A stretch of DNA of 64,000 bases from Hyphobacterium sp. SN044. Lineage in GTDB: Bacteria > Pseudomonadota > Alphaproteobacteria > Caulobacterales > Maricaulaceae. Numbering within the stretch: position 1 is the stretch's first letter; the number at the start of each line of letters is the position of its first letter. Location of the stretch: NCBI RefSeq assembly GCF_021864465.1, contig NZ_JAKKUV010000003.1, positions 225,646 through 289,645 on the forward strand, read 5' to 3'. Shown in pieces: positions 9,263 to 29,464 of the stretch. The notes under the pieces were generated by a model, which saw only the letters and a program-made list of their open reading frames with translations, was not told where the DNA came from and did no database searches. The translations under genes and the position numbers were made by a program.

Positions 9263-9379
9263 TTCGGCGCGCATGGTGTGATGCCCGTGGAACCCTATTG
9301 TCTGAAAGCGGCCGTCACAAAGCCAATCACAGTGTGGTGAGGTTCGCCTTATCACCGACCTACTCGGAGGGAATACAGA

Positions 9380-12352
9380 GTGAGACGCAACACCTTCAAG
9401 GCTTGCCTGATGGCAAGCACGCTCATCGGCGGTATCGGTCTTTCGACCGCGTCCGCGATGGCACAGGAAGAGGAAGCCGCCCAGCCGGAAGATCGCGTTG
9501 TCGTTACCGGCACCCGGATTCCGTCGGCCAACCTCGTTTCGACCAGCCCGGTGACGCAGATCGACGCCGAAGAGTTCCAGGATCGCGGTGTCATCCGCGT
9601 TGAGGACATGGTCAACACCCTGCCGCAAGCGTTCGCGGGTCAGGGCTCGAACATCTCCAACGGCGCGACCGGTACCGCCACCGTCAACCTTCGTGGTATC
9701 GGTGCGGCCCGTACGCTGGTCCTCGTCAATGGTCGCCGCCTGCCGTACGGCTCGCCGCGCTCTGTTGCCGCCGACCTCAACCAGATCCCGGGCGCCCTGA
9801 TCGAGCGCGTGGAAGTCCTGACCGGTGGTGCTTCGGCCGTTTACGGTTCGGATGCGGTCGCCGGCGTCGTGAACTTCTACCTCGACGACAATTTCGAAGG
9901 CGTGCGGTTCGACGCTCAATACAGCTTCTACCAGCACACCAACGACAACTCGACGATGGCAACGCTCATCGCCAACAATGCGGCGAACAACCCGTCGCAG
10001 TTCCGTCAGCCCGACGACCGGGTGATCGACGGTGCGGCGACCGAATTGTCGGGCATCATGGGTGTGAACACGCCGGACGGCCGCGGTAACGCGACCCTCT
10101 ACGTGACCTATCGCAACGTGGCTCCGGTCTACCAGGCCAACCGCGATTACTCCGCGTGCGCCTTCGGCACGACCAATGGCGGTACCGAGTTTTCGTGCTC
10201 GGGTTCGTCGACCAATGCGGTTGCCAACTTCCTGAACGTCGGTCCGAACAACTATCCGCACGGTGCCTGGTTCCGTACCAACGGTTCCCAGTTCATCGCC
10301 CGTGACTTCACGTCGGATACGTTCAACTTCAACCCGTACAACTTCTATCAGCGTCCGGACACCCGCTACGTGCTGGGTGCCAATGCGCATTATGAAGTGA
10401 ACCGTCACTTTGACGTCTATTCCGAACTGACGGCGATGGATACGCGCTCGCTGGCGCAGATCGCTCCGTCGGGCGTGTTCGGTGGCGGCGTCGCCGGTTC
10501 TTCGGGTGGCATCAACTGTAACAACCCGTTCCTGACGGCGCAGCAGGTCAACTTCCTCTGCACCAGCCAGGGTCTGGGCCCGAACGACATCGCGGAAGGC
10601 GTGCTCATCCTGCGCCGTAACGTGGAAGGCGGCCCGCGTCAGTCCGACGTCCGTCACACCATGTATCGCGGCGTGTTCGGTACGCGCGGTGACTTCTTCA
10701 ACACCGGCCTGTCCTACGACATGTACGGTTCGTTCGCGAACGTGCACATGGCGGAAAACTACCGGAACGAAATCTCGGTCCGGAAGTCGTCGCTGGCTCT
10801 CAATGCGGTGACCGACGGCGGTGGCAACATCGTCTGCGCCGTGAATGCCGACGCCGATCCGTCGAATGACGATCCGGCTTGCGTGCCCTACAACATCTTC
10901 TCGGGCACGCCGTCTCAGGCCTCGATCAACTACATCACCAACCCGCTTCTGCAGGATGGTCAGACCACCCAGCAGATCCTGTCGGGTTCGGTCTTCGGTG
11001 ACTTCTTCGGCATTCAGTCGCCGGCCGCCGACACGCCGCTGGCGTTCGCGGTGGGTGCTGAATACCGCCGTGACTCCCTGGAGCTGCTGCCGGATGCCAA
11101 CTACCAGGCCGGTGACGGCTTTGGTCAGGGTGGTCCGACGACGCCGGTCTCCGGTTCGCAGGACGTGTACGAACTCTTCACCGAGCTTCGTGTGCCGATC
11201 GTGGAAGGCCGTCCGGGCTTCGAGTTCCTGAATGCGGAATTCGCTTACCGCTTCTCGAGCTATTCCTCGGGCGTGGAAACCGACACCTACAAGGCGGCTC
11301 TCGAGTGGAGCCCGGTTCCGGACCTGCGTGCCCGGGCCAGCCTGCAGCGTGCCGTTCGTGCCGCGAACGTGATCGAGCTGTTCTCGACCCAGTCGATTGG
11401 TCTGTTTGACCTGTCGTCCGGTCCGAACGGCAACTACGATCCGTGCTCGGGTCCTGTCCCGACGGCGACCCTCGCCCAGTGTGCGAACACCGGCGTGACG
11501 GCTGCCCAGTACGGCAACATCGCCGACAACCCGGCCGGTCAGTTCAACCAGCTGACGGGTGGTAACCCGAACCTGGCCCCGGAAACCGCCGATACGATCA
11601 CGCTCGGTGTGATCTTCTCGCCGGAATTCATCCCGGGCCTGACGGTGTCGGTCGACTACTTCGACATCCAGGTGGACGACCTCGTCGGCACGATCCCGCC
11701 GTCGCAGGCGCTCGCCGAGTGTCTGGCCACGGGCGATGCGGCGTTCTGCTCGCTGATCAACCGCGGTAACGGTGGTACGCTCTGGGCCAACCAGACGGGC
11801 TACATCATCGCCACGAACATCAACACCGGTTCGCTCTCGACCGACGGTTTCGACATCAATGCGATGTACAGCATGGATCTCGACTTCATCGGCCCGAACG
11901 CCGGCTCGCTGGCGTTCGACCTGGTCGGCACCTACCTCAACTCGCTTGAGACGGTGTCCTTCCCGGGCGCGGCTCCGTTCGACTGCGTCGGCTTCTACGG
12001 CGGTCAGTGCGGAACGCCGAATCCGGATTGGCGCCACAAGCTGCGTGCCACCTGGACGTCCGCGTACAACTTCGACGCGGCTCTGACCTGGCGTCACTTC
12101 GCCTCCGTCAACCAGTTTGGCGGTGGTGCGGCGATCAACCGGACCCTGGATGCCCAGAACTACTTCGACGTTTCGGGCAACTGGTACATGAGCGACGACA
12201 TGCGTCTGCGCTTCGGCGTCAACAACGTCCTCGACTCCGAGCCGCCGCTCTCGTCGGCGGTCGGTGCGGGCTTCGGTAACGGTAACACGTTCCCGCAGGT
12301 CTATGACGCGGTTGGCCGTTACATCTTCGCGGGTATCACGGTCGACTTCTAA
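9380..12352 (+). CDS. TonB-dependent outer-membrane receptor
   Basis: The 990-residue product starts with GTG nine bases after CGGAGG. A signal peptide (cut near AMA/QEEE) is followed by a TonB-box-like DRVVVTGTRI at about 38-47, a plug domain (VNLRGIGAARTLVLVNGRR, GGASAVYGSDAVAGVVN) and a 22-strand-type barrel ending YIFAGITVDF with the terminal Phe needed for Bam assembly. Architecture and Asn/Gly-rich loops match large Caulobacter/Maricaulis-type receptors that take up complex nutrients. The substrate cannot be told. Strong codon bias (CCG, GGT, CGT, AAC) suggests high expression. It lies alone between promoter and terminator, separating tuf from tRNA-Trp, where most relatives have nothing of this size. 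Confidence 0.93.
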   Translation: MRRNTFKACLMASTLIGGIGLSTASAMAQEEEAAQPEDRVVVTGTRIPSANLVSTSPVTQIDAEEFQDRGVIRVEDMVNTLPQAFAGQGSNISNGATGTATVNLRGIGAARTLVLVNGRRLPYGSPRSVAADLNQIPGALIERVEVLTGGASAVYGSDAVAGVVNFYLDDNFEGVRFDAQYSFYQHTNDNSTMATLIANNAANNPSQFRQPDDRVIDGAATELSGIMGVNTPDGRGNATLYVTYRNVAPVYQANRDYSACAFGTTNGGTEFSCSGSSTNAVANFLNVGPNNYPHGAWFRTNGSQFIARDFTSDTFNFNPYNFYQRPDTRYVLGANAHYEVNRHFDVYSELTAMDTRSLAQIAPSGVFGGGVAGSSGGINCNNPFLTAQQVNFLCTSQGLGPNDIAEGVLILRRNVEGGPRQSDVRHTMYRGVFGTRGDFFNTGLSYDMYGSFANVHMAENYRNEISVRKSSLALNAVTDGGGNIVCAVNADADPSNDDPACVPYNIFSGTPSQASINYITNPLLQDGQTTQQILSGSVFGDFFGIQSPAADTPLAFAVGAEYRRDSLELLPDANYQAGDGFGQGGPTTPVSGSQDVYELFTELRVPIVEGRPGFEFLNAEFAYRFSSYSSGVETDTYKAALEWSPVPDLRARASLQRAVRAANVIELFSTQSIGLFDLSSGPNGNYDPCSGPVPTATLAQCANTGVTAAQYGNIADNPAGQFNQLTGGNPNLAPETADTITLGVIFSPEFIPGLTVSVDYFDIQVDDLVGTIPPSQALAECLATGDAAFCSLINRGNGGTLWANQTGYIIATNINTGSLSTDGFDINAMYSMDLDFIGPNAGSLAFDLVGTYLNSLETVSFPGAAPFDCVGFYGGQCGTPNPDWRHKLRATWTSAYNFDAALTWRHFASVNQFGGGAAINRTLDAQNYFDVSGNWYMSDDMRLRFGVNNVLDSEPPLSSAVGAGFGNGNTFPQVYDAVGRYIFAGITVDF

Positions 12353-12382
12353 GTCGATCTTCCCAGGAAGATAAAAGCCAAA

Positions 12383-12418
12383 GGCGGCGGGCCCTCCGGG
12401 GCCCGCCGCTACTTTTTT
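12383..12418 (+). terminator. Rho-independent terminator of the receptor gene
   Basis: An 11-bp stem GCGGCGGGCCC/GGGCCCGCCGC with a four-base loop is followed by TACTTTTTT, 30 bases after the stop codon. Confidence 0.9.
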
Positions 12419-12513
12419 CAACTGGACGGTTTTCAAGCGGGAAAGACCCGTGTAGAAGCCTGCGCTCCGATGTGGCGGATGCGGGATCGGCGTGCTAGGA
12501 GGCGCGTCCTTCT

Positions 12514-12589
12514 AGGGGTGTAGCTCAGCTGGTAGAGCAGCGGTCTCCAAAACCGCAGGTCGTGGGTTCGAGTCCCTCCGCCCCTGCCA
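12514..12589 (+). tRNA. tRNA-Trp (anticodon CCA)
   Basis: A 76-base tRNA with acceptor AGGGGTG/CGCCCCT (one G-U pair), anticodon loop CTCCAAA (CCA at 12547-12549), T loop TTCGAGT, discriminator G and an encoded CCA. It directly precedes secE, the conserved alphaproteobacterial order. Confidence 0.97.
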
Positions 12590-12641
12590 TTGCGTTTTTG
12601 GTAAAGGCTGCCTATTTGCACGGCCCAAAGTGATTTGAACG

Positions 12642-12899
12642 ATGACGCGTAACGACAAGACAAAACCGGCTGCGAAGGGTGTGTCTGCCCCGGCGCCGAA
12701 AAAGAAACGGGCGAACCCGTTCCAGTTCCTGGCGCAAGTCCGCCAGGAAGCGCGGAAGGTTACCTGGACCACGTGGAAAGAGACGTGGGTGTCGACCATC
12801 ATGGTTCTGATCATGGTCGCTTTTGCGACTCTCTTCTTCTTCCTTGTCGATCTCGCGATCTCGTTCGGGATCGAGGGCATCTTCAGCCTCGGCGCGTGA
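12642..12899 (+). CDS. secE: Preprotein translocase subunit SecE
   Basis: The 85-residue product is the short, single-TM form of SecE that clamps SecY in the SecYEG channel. A basic Lys/Ala/Pro-rich N-terminus leads to the amphipathic helix (FLAQVRQEARKVTWTTWKET, about 29-48) with the conserved KVTW core, then one TM helix at about 51-73. It sits between tRNA-Trp and nusG as in most proteobacteria; nusG follows after 11 bases. SecY is encoded at 38644. Confidence 0.95.
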   Translation: MTRNDKTKPAAKGVSAPAPKKKRANPFQFLAQVRQEARKVTWTTWKETWVSTIMVLIMVAFATLFFFLVDLAISFGIEGIFSLGA

Positions 12900-12910
12900 C
12901 GGAGACTCTG

Positions 12911-13444
12911 ATGTCGGCAAAGTGGTACATCGTCCACGCCTATTCGAATTTCGAAAAGAAGGTCGCTGAAGCGATTCGCGCGGAAGCGCGCGCGCAGGGC
13001 CTAGAAGAGCGGTTCGAGGAAATCCTCGTGCCGACCGAGGACGTGGTCGAAGTCCGCAAAGGCCGCAAGGTCAATGCGGAACGCAAGTATTTCCCGGGCT
13101 ATGTCCTGGTGAAGATGGACATGACCGACGCGGCCTATCACCTCGTGAAGAACACGCCGAAGGTCACCGGCTTCCTCGGTTCGGCGAGCAAGCCGATCCC
13201 GGTGTCGGAAATCGAAGTGAAGCGGATCCTCGGCCAGATGGAAGAGGATGCGGAACGTCCGCGTCCGACCGTGTCCTACGATATCGGCGAGACGGTGCGC
13301 GTGATCGACGGCCACTTCCAGAGCTTCAACGGCGTTGTCGAGGAAGTGGACGACGAGAAGGGCCGCCTGAAGGTGGCGATCAACATTTTCGGCCGGGCGA
13401 CCCCGGTCGAGCTGGAATACGCGCAGGTCGAAAAAACGGCCTGA
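12911..13444 (+). CDS. nusG: Transcription termination/antitermination factor NusG
   Basis: The 177-residue product has the NGN domain (KWYIVHAYSNFEKKVAE at about 4-20, with the PGYVLVKM strand) and a C-terminal KOW domain (GETVRVIDGHFQSFNG). NusG binds the RNA polymerase clamp, and its KOW contacts Rho or ribosomal S10, coupling transcription to translation. ATG at 12911 gives the family length; the frame stays open upstream but that part is antisense-like to secE and not conserved. Co-transcribed with secE. Confidence 0.97.
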   Translation: MSAKWYIVHAYSNFEKKVAEAIRAEARAQGLEERFEEILVPTEDVVEVRKGRKVNAERKYFPGYVLVKMDMTDAAYHLVKNTPKVTGFLGSASKPIPVSEIEVKRILGQMEEDAERPRPTVSYDIGETVRVIDGHFQSFNGVVEEVDDEKGRLKVAINIFGRATPVELEYAQVEKTA

Positions 13445-13524
13445 GCGTGAAACGGGCGCGGGAGAGGCCGGGAAAGTCCATTCCGGCTTCGCACCGCGCC
13501 ACCCTTTGAAATGGAGTAAGGGAA

Positions 13525-13956
13525 ATGGCGAAGAAGATCAGCGGCTATATCAAGCTGCAAGTTCCGGCCGGGGCGGCCAATCCGTCCCCGCCGATCGGCC
13601 CGGCGCTGGGTCAGCGCGGCGTCAACATCATGGAGTTCTGCAAGGCGTTCAACGCCAAGACGCAAGAGATGGAAAAGGGAATGCCGATTCCCACCATCAT
13701 CACCGTCTACCAGGACAAATCCTTCACCTTCCAGACGAAGACGCCGCCGGCGAGCTTCTTCCTGAAGAAGGCCGCGAAGATCCAGAAGGGCTCCGGCACG
13801 ACGGGCCAGTCCGGTCCGGTCGGCAAGGTGACCATGAAGCAGTGCCGCGAGATCGCCGAAGCCAAGATGGCCGATCTCAACGCGAACGATCTTGATCAGG
13901 CGACGAAGATCATCGCCGGTTCGGCCCGCTCGATGGGCCTGGAAGTGGTGGAGTAG
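13525..13956 (+). CDS. rplK: 50S ribosomal protein L11
   Basis: The 143-residue protein of the GTPase-associated centre has the N-terminal domain with the proline helix [13 protein letters not shown] (about 21-33), the site that thiostrepton-type antibiotics contact, and a C-terminal rRNA-binding domain ending SARSMGLEV. Length is typical. The start follows GGAGTAAGGG, and rplA begins five bases after its stop, forming the rplKA pair regulated in relatives by L1. Confidence 0.98.
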   Translation: MAKKISGYIKLQVPAGAANPSPPIGPALGQRGVNIMEFCKAFNAKTQEMEKGMPIPTIITVYQDKSFTFQTKTPPASFFLKKAAKIQKGSGTTGQSGPVGKVTMKQCREIAEAKMADLNANDLDQATKIIAGSARSMGLEVVE

Positions 13957-13961
13957 GTCCG

Positions 13962-14672
13962 ATGGCGAAGAACAAGCGACTGGCGACCGCCTATTCCGGG
14001 ATCGACCGCGACAAGGCTTACGGCCTGACTGAAGCCGTTTCCCTCGTGAAGTCGAACGCGAAGGCGAAGTTCGACGAGACGATCGAAGTGGCGATCAACC
14101 TCAATGTCGACCCGCGTCACGCCGACCAGATGGTTCGCGGTGTGTGCAACCTGCCGAACGGCACCGGCCGTTCCGTGCGCGTGGCGGTGTTTGCCAAGGG
14201 CGCGAAGGCTGAGGAAGCCAAGAAGGCGGGTGCCGACGTGGTCGGTGCCGACGATCTGGCCGAAGAGGTCCAGAACGGCCGCATGGATTTCGACAAGGTC
14301 ATCGCGACGCCGGACATGATGCCGGTGGTCGGCCGTCTCGGTAAGGTGCTGGGTCCGCGCGGCCTGATGCCGAACCCGAAGGTCGGCACGGTGACGATGG
14401 ACGTCACGAAGGCCGTGGCCGATTCCAAGGGCGGTGCCGTGGAGTTCCGCGTCGAGAAGGCGGGCATCATCCACGCCGGCGTCGGCAAGGCGAGCTTCAC
14501 CGAGAAGGCGCTCGAGGAAAACCTGCGGGCCTTCCTTGATGCGATCGTCAAGGCGAAGCCGTCGGGTGCCAAAGGCACCTATCTGAAGAAGATCGCTCTC
14601 AGCTCGACCATGGGTCCGGGCGTGAAGATCGACACGGCCGAAGCGAGCGCGCCCTCCAGCGCGGCCGCATAA
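13962..14672 (+). CDS. rplA: 50S ribosomal protein L1
   Basis: The 236-residue protein of the mobile L1 stalk, which helps release deacylated tRNA, carries the signature [15 protein letters not shown] (about 128-142) and a poly-Ala/Ser tail. It binds its own mRNA in many bacteria to repress rplKA. The gene is followed by a long leader with an attenuator before rplJ. Confidence 0.98.
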   Translation: MAKNKRLATAYSGIDRDKAYGLTEAVSLVKSNAKAKFDETIEVAINLNVDPRHADQMVRGVCNLPNGTGRSVRVAVFAKGAKAEEAKKAGADVVGADDLAEEVQNGRMDFDKVIATPDMMPVVGRLGKVLGPRGLMPNPKVGTVTMDVTKAVADSKGGAVEFRVEKAGIIHAGVGKASFTEKALEENLRAFLDAIVKAKPSGAKGTYLKKIALSSTMGPGVKIDTAEASAPSSAAA

Positions 14673-14976
14673 GGCCAGACCATGAGTTTCCGGGGCTTTC
14701 GGGCCCCGGATCAGGCCGGCAACGAGGCATCTGCCAGACGAGCCGGCCAGCCTGTCCGAGACCGCAGGGGCGGGAAGGGGAGACCCGGACCGCTTAATCA
14801 TCTGAGGCCCTGCGCAGACGGGAGTGAGAATTCGAAGGCGTGTCCTTGTGCAGGCTTCCTGTGCGGCGCGGCGACGGTTCAAACCCCGGGACAGGAAAGT
14901 CCCCGATCCGGCTTGCCGGTGAGGGGGCTTTTTCAGAGCGGCCGGATGGGCCGGCCGCTTAAAACGGGAGACCGCA
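14673..14976 (+). promoter_or_regulatory. L10-type ribosomal protein leader before rplJ
   Basis: The 304 bases between rplA and rplJ have no gene. They hold a stem CCGGGGC/GCCCCGG (14690-14709), an interrupted GC-rich fold (about 14760-14880) with GGGGAGACCCGG and TGAGGCCC segments, and a terminator-like hairpin (14897-14933). This is the place and size of the L10 leader, where the L10-(L12)4 complex represses rplJL. Exact kink-turn pairing was not verified. Confidence 0.6.
14897..14933 (+). terminator. Attenuator-type terminator in the rplJ leader
   Basis: AGTCCCC...CCGG, loop CTTG, CCGG...GGGGGCT followed by five T lies 44 bases before rplJ. A full terminator inside an essential operon implies partial read-through or regulated antitermination of rplJL-rpoBC. 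Confidence 0.7.
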
Positions 14977-15489
14977 ATGGAGCGAGCTCAAAAAGCTGAG
15001 GCGGTGGAAGCCCTGAAGGGCATCTTCGCCGAATCCGGTGCGGTGGTTGTCAGCCACTATACCGGCCTCACCGTTGCGGAAATGACGTCGCTGCGTGTCA
15101 AGCTTCGTGAAGCTGGCGGGCAGTTGAAAGTGGTGAAGAACCGTCTCGCCAAGATCGCCCTGAAGGGGAATGCGGCTGAAAGCGTCGGGGACCTGTTCAC
15201 GGGTCCGGTTGCGATCGCTTACTCCGTCGACCCCGTCGCGGCGCCGAAGGCAGCCGTCGCGTTCGCCAAGGACAACGACAAGTTCGTCGTCCTCGGCGGC
15301 ATGATGGGAGAAACGGTTCTCAACGAAGGCGGGGTGAAGTCCCTCGCGAGCCTGCCGTCGCTCGACGAACTGCGCGGCAAGCTGGTGGGTCTCATCCAGG
15401 CTCCGGCGACCAAGGTTGCCGGTGTGGTCCAGGCTCCGGCTGCCCAGCTGGCGCGTGTGATCAACGCCTACGCCCAGAAAGCCGCCTGA
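14977..15489 (+). CDS. rplJ: 50S ribosomal protein L10
   Basis: The 170-residue stalk base binds 23S rRNA through its N-terminal domain ([28 protein letters not shown]) and holds L7/L12 dimers with its C-terminal helix ([13 protein letters not shown]). Length is typical. RBS GGGAGA lies just upstream. With L12 it is the expected regulator of the leader upstream. Confidence 0.97.
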   Translation: MERAQKAEAVEALKGIFAESGAVVVSHYTGLTVAEMTSLRVKLREAGGQLKVVKNRLAKIALKGNAAESVGDLFTGPVAIAYSVDPVAAPKAAVAFAKDNDKFVVLGGMMGETVLNEGGVKSLASLPSLDELRGKLVGLIQAPATKVAGVVQAPAAQLARVINAYAQKAA

Positions 15490-15540
15490 CGTCGTCTCTG
15501 CAACGACCAACGCATCAAATCTGTTCAAGGACTGAAACAC

Positions 15541-15921
15541 ATGTCGAAGATCGAACAACTGGCCGAAGACCTCTCCGGTCTGACCGTCATGGAAGCCGCC
15601 GAACTGGCCAAGCTTCTGGAAGAAAAGTGGGGCGTTTCCGCTGCGGCTCCGGTCGCGATGGCGGCGATGCCGGGCGGTGGCGGCGGCGAAGCTGCTGCGG
15701 CCGAAGAGAAGACCGAGTTTGACGTCGTTCTGACCGCCGCTGGCGACAAGAAGATCAACGTCATCAAGGAAGTCCGCGCCATCACCGGCCTCGGACTGAA
15801 GGAAGCCAAGGACCTCGTCGAGGGCGCGCCGAAGACCGTCAAGGAAGGCGCTTCCAAGGCCGATGCCGAGGCGATGAAGAAGCAGCTGGAAGAGGCTGGC
15901 GCCTCTGTCGAGCTGAAGTAA
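15541..15921 (+). CDS. rplL: 50S ribosomal protein L7/L12
   Basis: The 126-residue stalk protein recruits translation GTPases. The N-terminal dimerisation domain ([19 protein letters not shown]) is joined by an Ala/Gly hinge (about 38-56) to the conserved C-terminal domain ([20 protein letters not shown], then GAPKTVKEG). Codon use is highly optimised. rpoB follows after a hairpin-rich spacer. Confidence 0.98.
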   Translation: MSKIEQLAEDLSGLTVMEAAELAKLLEEKWGVSAAAPVAMAAMPGGGGGEAAAAEEKTEFDVVLTAAGDKKINVIKEVRAITGLGLKEAKDLVEGAPKTVKEGASKADAEAMKKQLEEAGASVELK

Positions 15922-15922
15922 G

Positions 15923-15938
15923 CGTCCCTTTCGGGACG
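15923..15938 (+). other. Small stem-loop after rplL
   Basis: CGTCCC/GGGACG with loop TTTC directly follows the rplL stop. There is no T tract, so it is more likely an mRNA-stability or processing element than a terminator. Confidence 0.5.
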
Positions 15939-15950
15939 TCCAGGGATTTC

Positions 15951-15983
15951 GACGGGCGTGCGGAGCGATTCCGCGCGCCCGTC
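15951..15983 (+). other. 13-bp stem-loop in the rplL-rpoB spacer (possible RNase III site)
   Basis: Bases 15951-15963 pair completely with 15971-15983 (one G-U pair) around a seven-base loop, without a following T run. In E. coli the same spacer carries an RNase III processing site separating ribosomal protein and polymerase messages; the similar position suggests the same role. Confidence 0.6.
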
Positions 15984-16142
15984 GAGCCGTCCCTGAAACC
16001 AGCCGGATCCTGCCCGCGTCCTGCCGTGGCAAATCCGGACATCGCGGCCGGACCTGTCCGGCCAGTTGCAGGAAAGGGGCCAAGTATGCGGCCCCCCACG
16101 GAATGAAACCGGCGCCGTTCCGGCGCTGTGAAGGGAGCGGAC

Positions 16143-20216
<4,074 letters not shown>

Positions 20217-20280
20217 GCCCGATCGGATTTTTGCGGAGCGGTCCTGAGGCCGCTCCGCCTACTCCTTCAAGGAGACGGTA

Positions 20281-24510
<4,230 letters not shown>

Positions 24511-24541
24511 TCCCTGCATACCGGGTCTGAGTGAAGGACAG

Positions 24542-24567
24542 GGCCGCCGGTTCGCCGGCGGCCTTTT
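24542..24567 (+). terminator. Rho-independent terminator of rpoBC
   Basis: A nine-bp stem GGCCGCCGG/CCGGCGGCC with loop TTCG and five T, 31 bases after rpoC. Confidence 0.93.
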
Positions 24568-24675
24568 TCCTGTCCTGGCCGGAGGTGGATTGCCTTGTGC
24601 AATGCGCTTCCACGAGGTGCGGGCAGGGGTCCGGGCCCGACCGCAGAAGGCGCATGAAAAAACTATTACGGGCGC

Positions 24676-24704
24676 TTGACTGGTTCAGGGTCCGAGACTA
24701 GGTT
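24676..24704 (+). promoter_or_regulatory. Candidate str operon promoter
   Basis: TTGACT (24676-24681), 17 bases, TAGGTT (24699-24704), located between the rpoC terminator and rpsL. This is a near-consensus alphaproteobacterial housekeeping promoter in the expected position. Confidence 0.62.
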
Positions 24705-24884
24705 CCGCGCCTGTTTTTCGGGGATGAGCCGTAACCACACGTGGTTATACGTCGTCCGGAAACACTGAACATCGATGGTGTCTCGGCGGGCGGGGAAGCG
24801 ATCTTCTCGCGCGCCGGTCATTTCGCGTCTCGCGACCGTAATGGTGCGTGGGGCGTCACAAACAACGAACGGGTTAGGGCGGTA

Positions 24885-25256
24885 ATGCCGACAATCAACC
24901 AGCTCATCCGCAAGCCGCGGAAAGACAAGCCGAAGCGCAACAAGGTGCCGGCCCTGCAGGCCTGTCCGCAGCGCCGCGGTGTGTGCACGCGCGTTTATAC
25001 CACCACGCCGAAGAAGCCGAACTCGGCGCTTCGTAAAGTCGCGAAGGTTCGCCTGACGAACCAGTACGAAGTGGTGAGCTACATCCCCGGTGAAGGCCAC
25101 AACCTTCAGGAACACTCTGTCGTGCTTATCCGCGGCGGCCGTGTGAAGGACCTTCCGGGCGTTCGTTATCACATCCTGCGCGGTGTCCTGGATACCCAGG
25201 GCGTCAAGGATCGCCGTCAGCGCCGTTCGAAGTACGGCGCGAAGCGTCCGAAGTAA
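24885..25256 (+). CDS. rpsL: 30S ribosomal protein S12
   Basis: The 123-residue decoding-centre protein starts [15 protein letters not shown] at ATG 24885, giving the universal length. The streptomycin-relevant lysines in TPKKPNSA and RVKDLPG are wild type, so no resistance allele is seen. First gene of the str operon; rpsG follows after 12 bases. Confidence 0.99.
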   Translation: MPTINQLIRKPRKDKPKRNKVPALQACPQRRGVCTRVYTTTPKKPNSALRKVAKVRLTNQYEVVSYIPGEGHNLQEHSVVLIRGGRVKDLPGVRYHILRGVLDTQGVKDRRQRRSKYGAKRPK

Positions 25257-25268
25257 GGAGAGGCTCTT

Positions 25269-25739
25269 ATGTCCCGTCGCCACCGCGCCGAAAAACGCGA
25301 GATCCTGCCGGACGCCAAGTATGGCGATCTCGATCTCACGAAGTTCATGAATTACCTGATGTATGACGGCAAGAAATCCGCCGCCGAATCCATCGTCTAC
25401 GGGGCGCTCGACCTCGTCGAGGAGAAGGCCAAGCGCGAGCCGGTCCGCATCTTCCACGACGCGCTCGACAATGTCGCGCCGGAAGTCGAGGTTCGTTCCC
25501 GCCGCGTCGGCGGTGCGACCTATCAGGTCCCCGTCGAAGTGCGTGCCGAGCGCAAGAAGGCCCTGGCCATCCGCTGGCTGGTCGCCGCTGCGCGCGCCCG
25601 CAACGAAAACACGATGCGCGAGCGTCTCGCCGCGGAACTGCTGGACGCTTCGTCCAACCGCGGCACGGCTGTGAAGAAGCGTGAAGACACGCACCGCATG
25701 GCCGAAGCCAACCGCGCCTTCTCGCACTACCGCTGGTAA
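25269..25739 (+). CDS. rpsG: 30S ribosomal protein S7
   Basis: The 156-residue 30S head assembly protein has the start [15 protein letters not shown], the [17 protein letters not shown] helix and the end NRAFSHYRW, all typical. RBS AAGGAGAGG lies upstream. S7 is the classical translational regulator of the str operon. Confidence 0.99.
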   Translation: MSRRHRAEKREILPDAKYGDLDLTKFMNYLMYDGKKSAAESIVYGALDLVEEKAKREPVRIFHDALDNVAPEVEVRSRRVGGATYQVPVEVRAERKKALAIRWLVAAARARNENTMRERLAAELLDASSNRGTAVKKREDTHRMAEANRAFSHYRW

Positions 25740-25770
25740 CCCAAGAAATCCTCCCCAAGGACTGACCGTC

Positions 25771-27846
<2,076 letters not shown>

Positions 27847-27889
27847 GCGATCATCGCCCTAGGACAAACACCAGCCTGGAGATCGAGAG

Positions 27890-29065
<1,176 letters not shown>

Positions 29066-29084
29066 GCGGACAAGATCAGGCGAG

Positions 29085-29119
29085 GGGCGGCGCCGGCCTT
29101 AAAATTGGCGCCGCCCTTT
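29085..29119 (+). terminator. Hairpin between tuf and rpsJ (weak terminator/attenuator)
   Basis: A 10-bp stem GGGCGGCGCC/GGCGCCGCCC with a 12-base loop is followed only by TTTC, 20 bases after tuf. It may lower read-through from str to S10 or act as an S10 leader element. Confidence 0.55.
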
Positions 29120-29148
29120 CGCATCTGAGGAAAGACCGGGATCGGACT

Positions 29149-29460
29149 ATGGAACAGAGCATTCGCATCCGCCTGAAGGCATTTGATCATCGCGTCCTCG
29201 ATAATTCGACGCGCGAGATCGTTTCAACGGCGAAGCGTACCGGTGCGACCGTGCGCGGCCCGATTCCGCTGCCGACGCGCATCGAGCGCTTCACGGTGAA
29301 CCGGTCGCCGCACGTCGACAAGAAGTCGCGTGAGCAATTCGAAATCCGCACTCACAAGCGGATGCTGGATATCGTGGACCCCACCCCGCAGACGGTTGAC
29401 GCGCTGATGAAGCTCGACCTGTCCGCTGGTGTGGACGTCGAGATCAAGCTGGGAGCGTAG
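29149..29460 (+). CDS. rpsJ: 30S ribosomal protein S10
   Basis: The 103-residue 30S head protein, also NusE in antitermination with NusB and contact of NusG, has typical [14 protein letters not shown] and [14 protein letters not shown] segments. It is the first gene of the S10 operon, and rplC starts four bases after its stop. Confidence 0.98.
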   Translation: MEQSIRIRLKAFDHRVLDNSTREIVSTAKRTGATVRGPIPLPTRIERFTVNRSPHVDKKSREQFEIRTHKRMLDIVDPTPQTVDALMKLDLSAGVDVEIKLGA

Positions 29461-29464
29461 AGCC

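Larger units (their letters stand above)
8968..9379. other. Intergenic region between tuf and the TonB-dependent receptor
   Basis: The 412 bases hold the tuf terminator (8991-9022) and, further on, a candidate receptor promoter (9234-9262) leaving a leader of about 110 bases. No coding region with believable codon use is visible in the remainder. Confidence 0.6.
24511..24884. other. Intergenic region between rpoC and rpsL
   Basis: The 374 bases contain the rpoC terminator (24542-24567), a strong candidate promoter (24676-24704) and a leader of about 175 bases before rpsL. An open frame continues upstream of rpsL through the leader, but its sequence is not ribosomal-protein-like. Confidence 0.7.

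Noticed and set aside
9257-12436. Long frame opposite the TonB-dependent receptor
   Set aside because: Receptor features (signal peptide, TonB box, plug, terminal Phe) identify the plus strand as coding; the reverse frame lacks any motif.
16128-16142. GTG start of rpoB 15 bases upstream
   Set aside because: The AAGGGAG ribosome site lies after it and correctly before ATG 16143, and homologues start at the MGLSF/MAQSF position.
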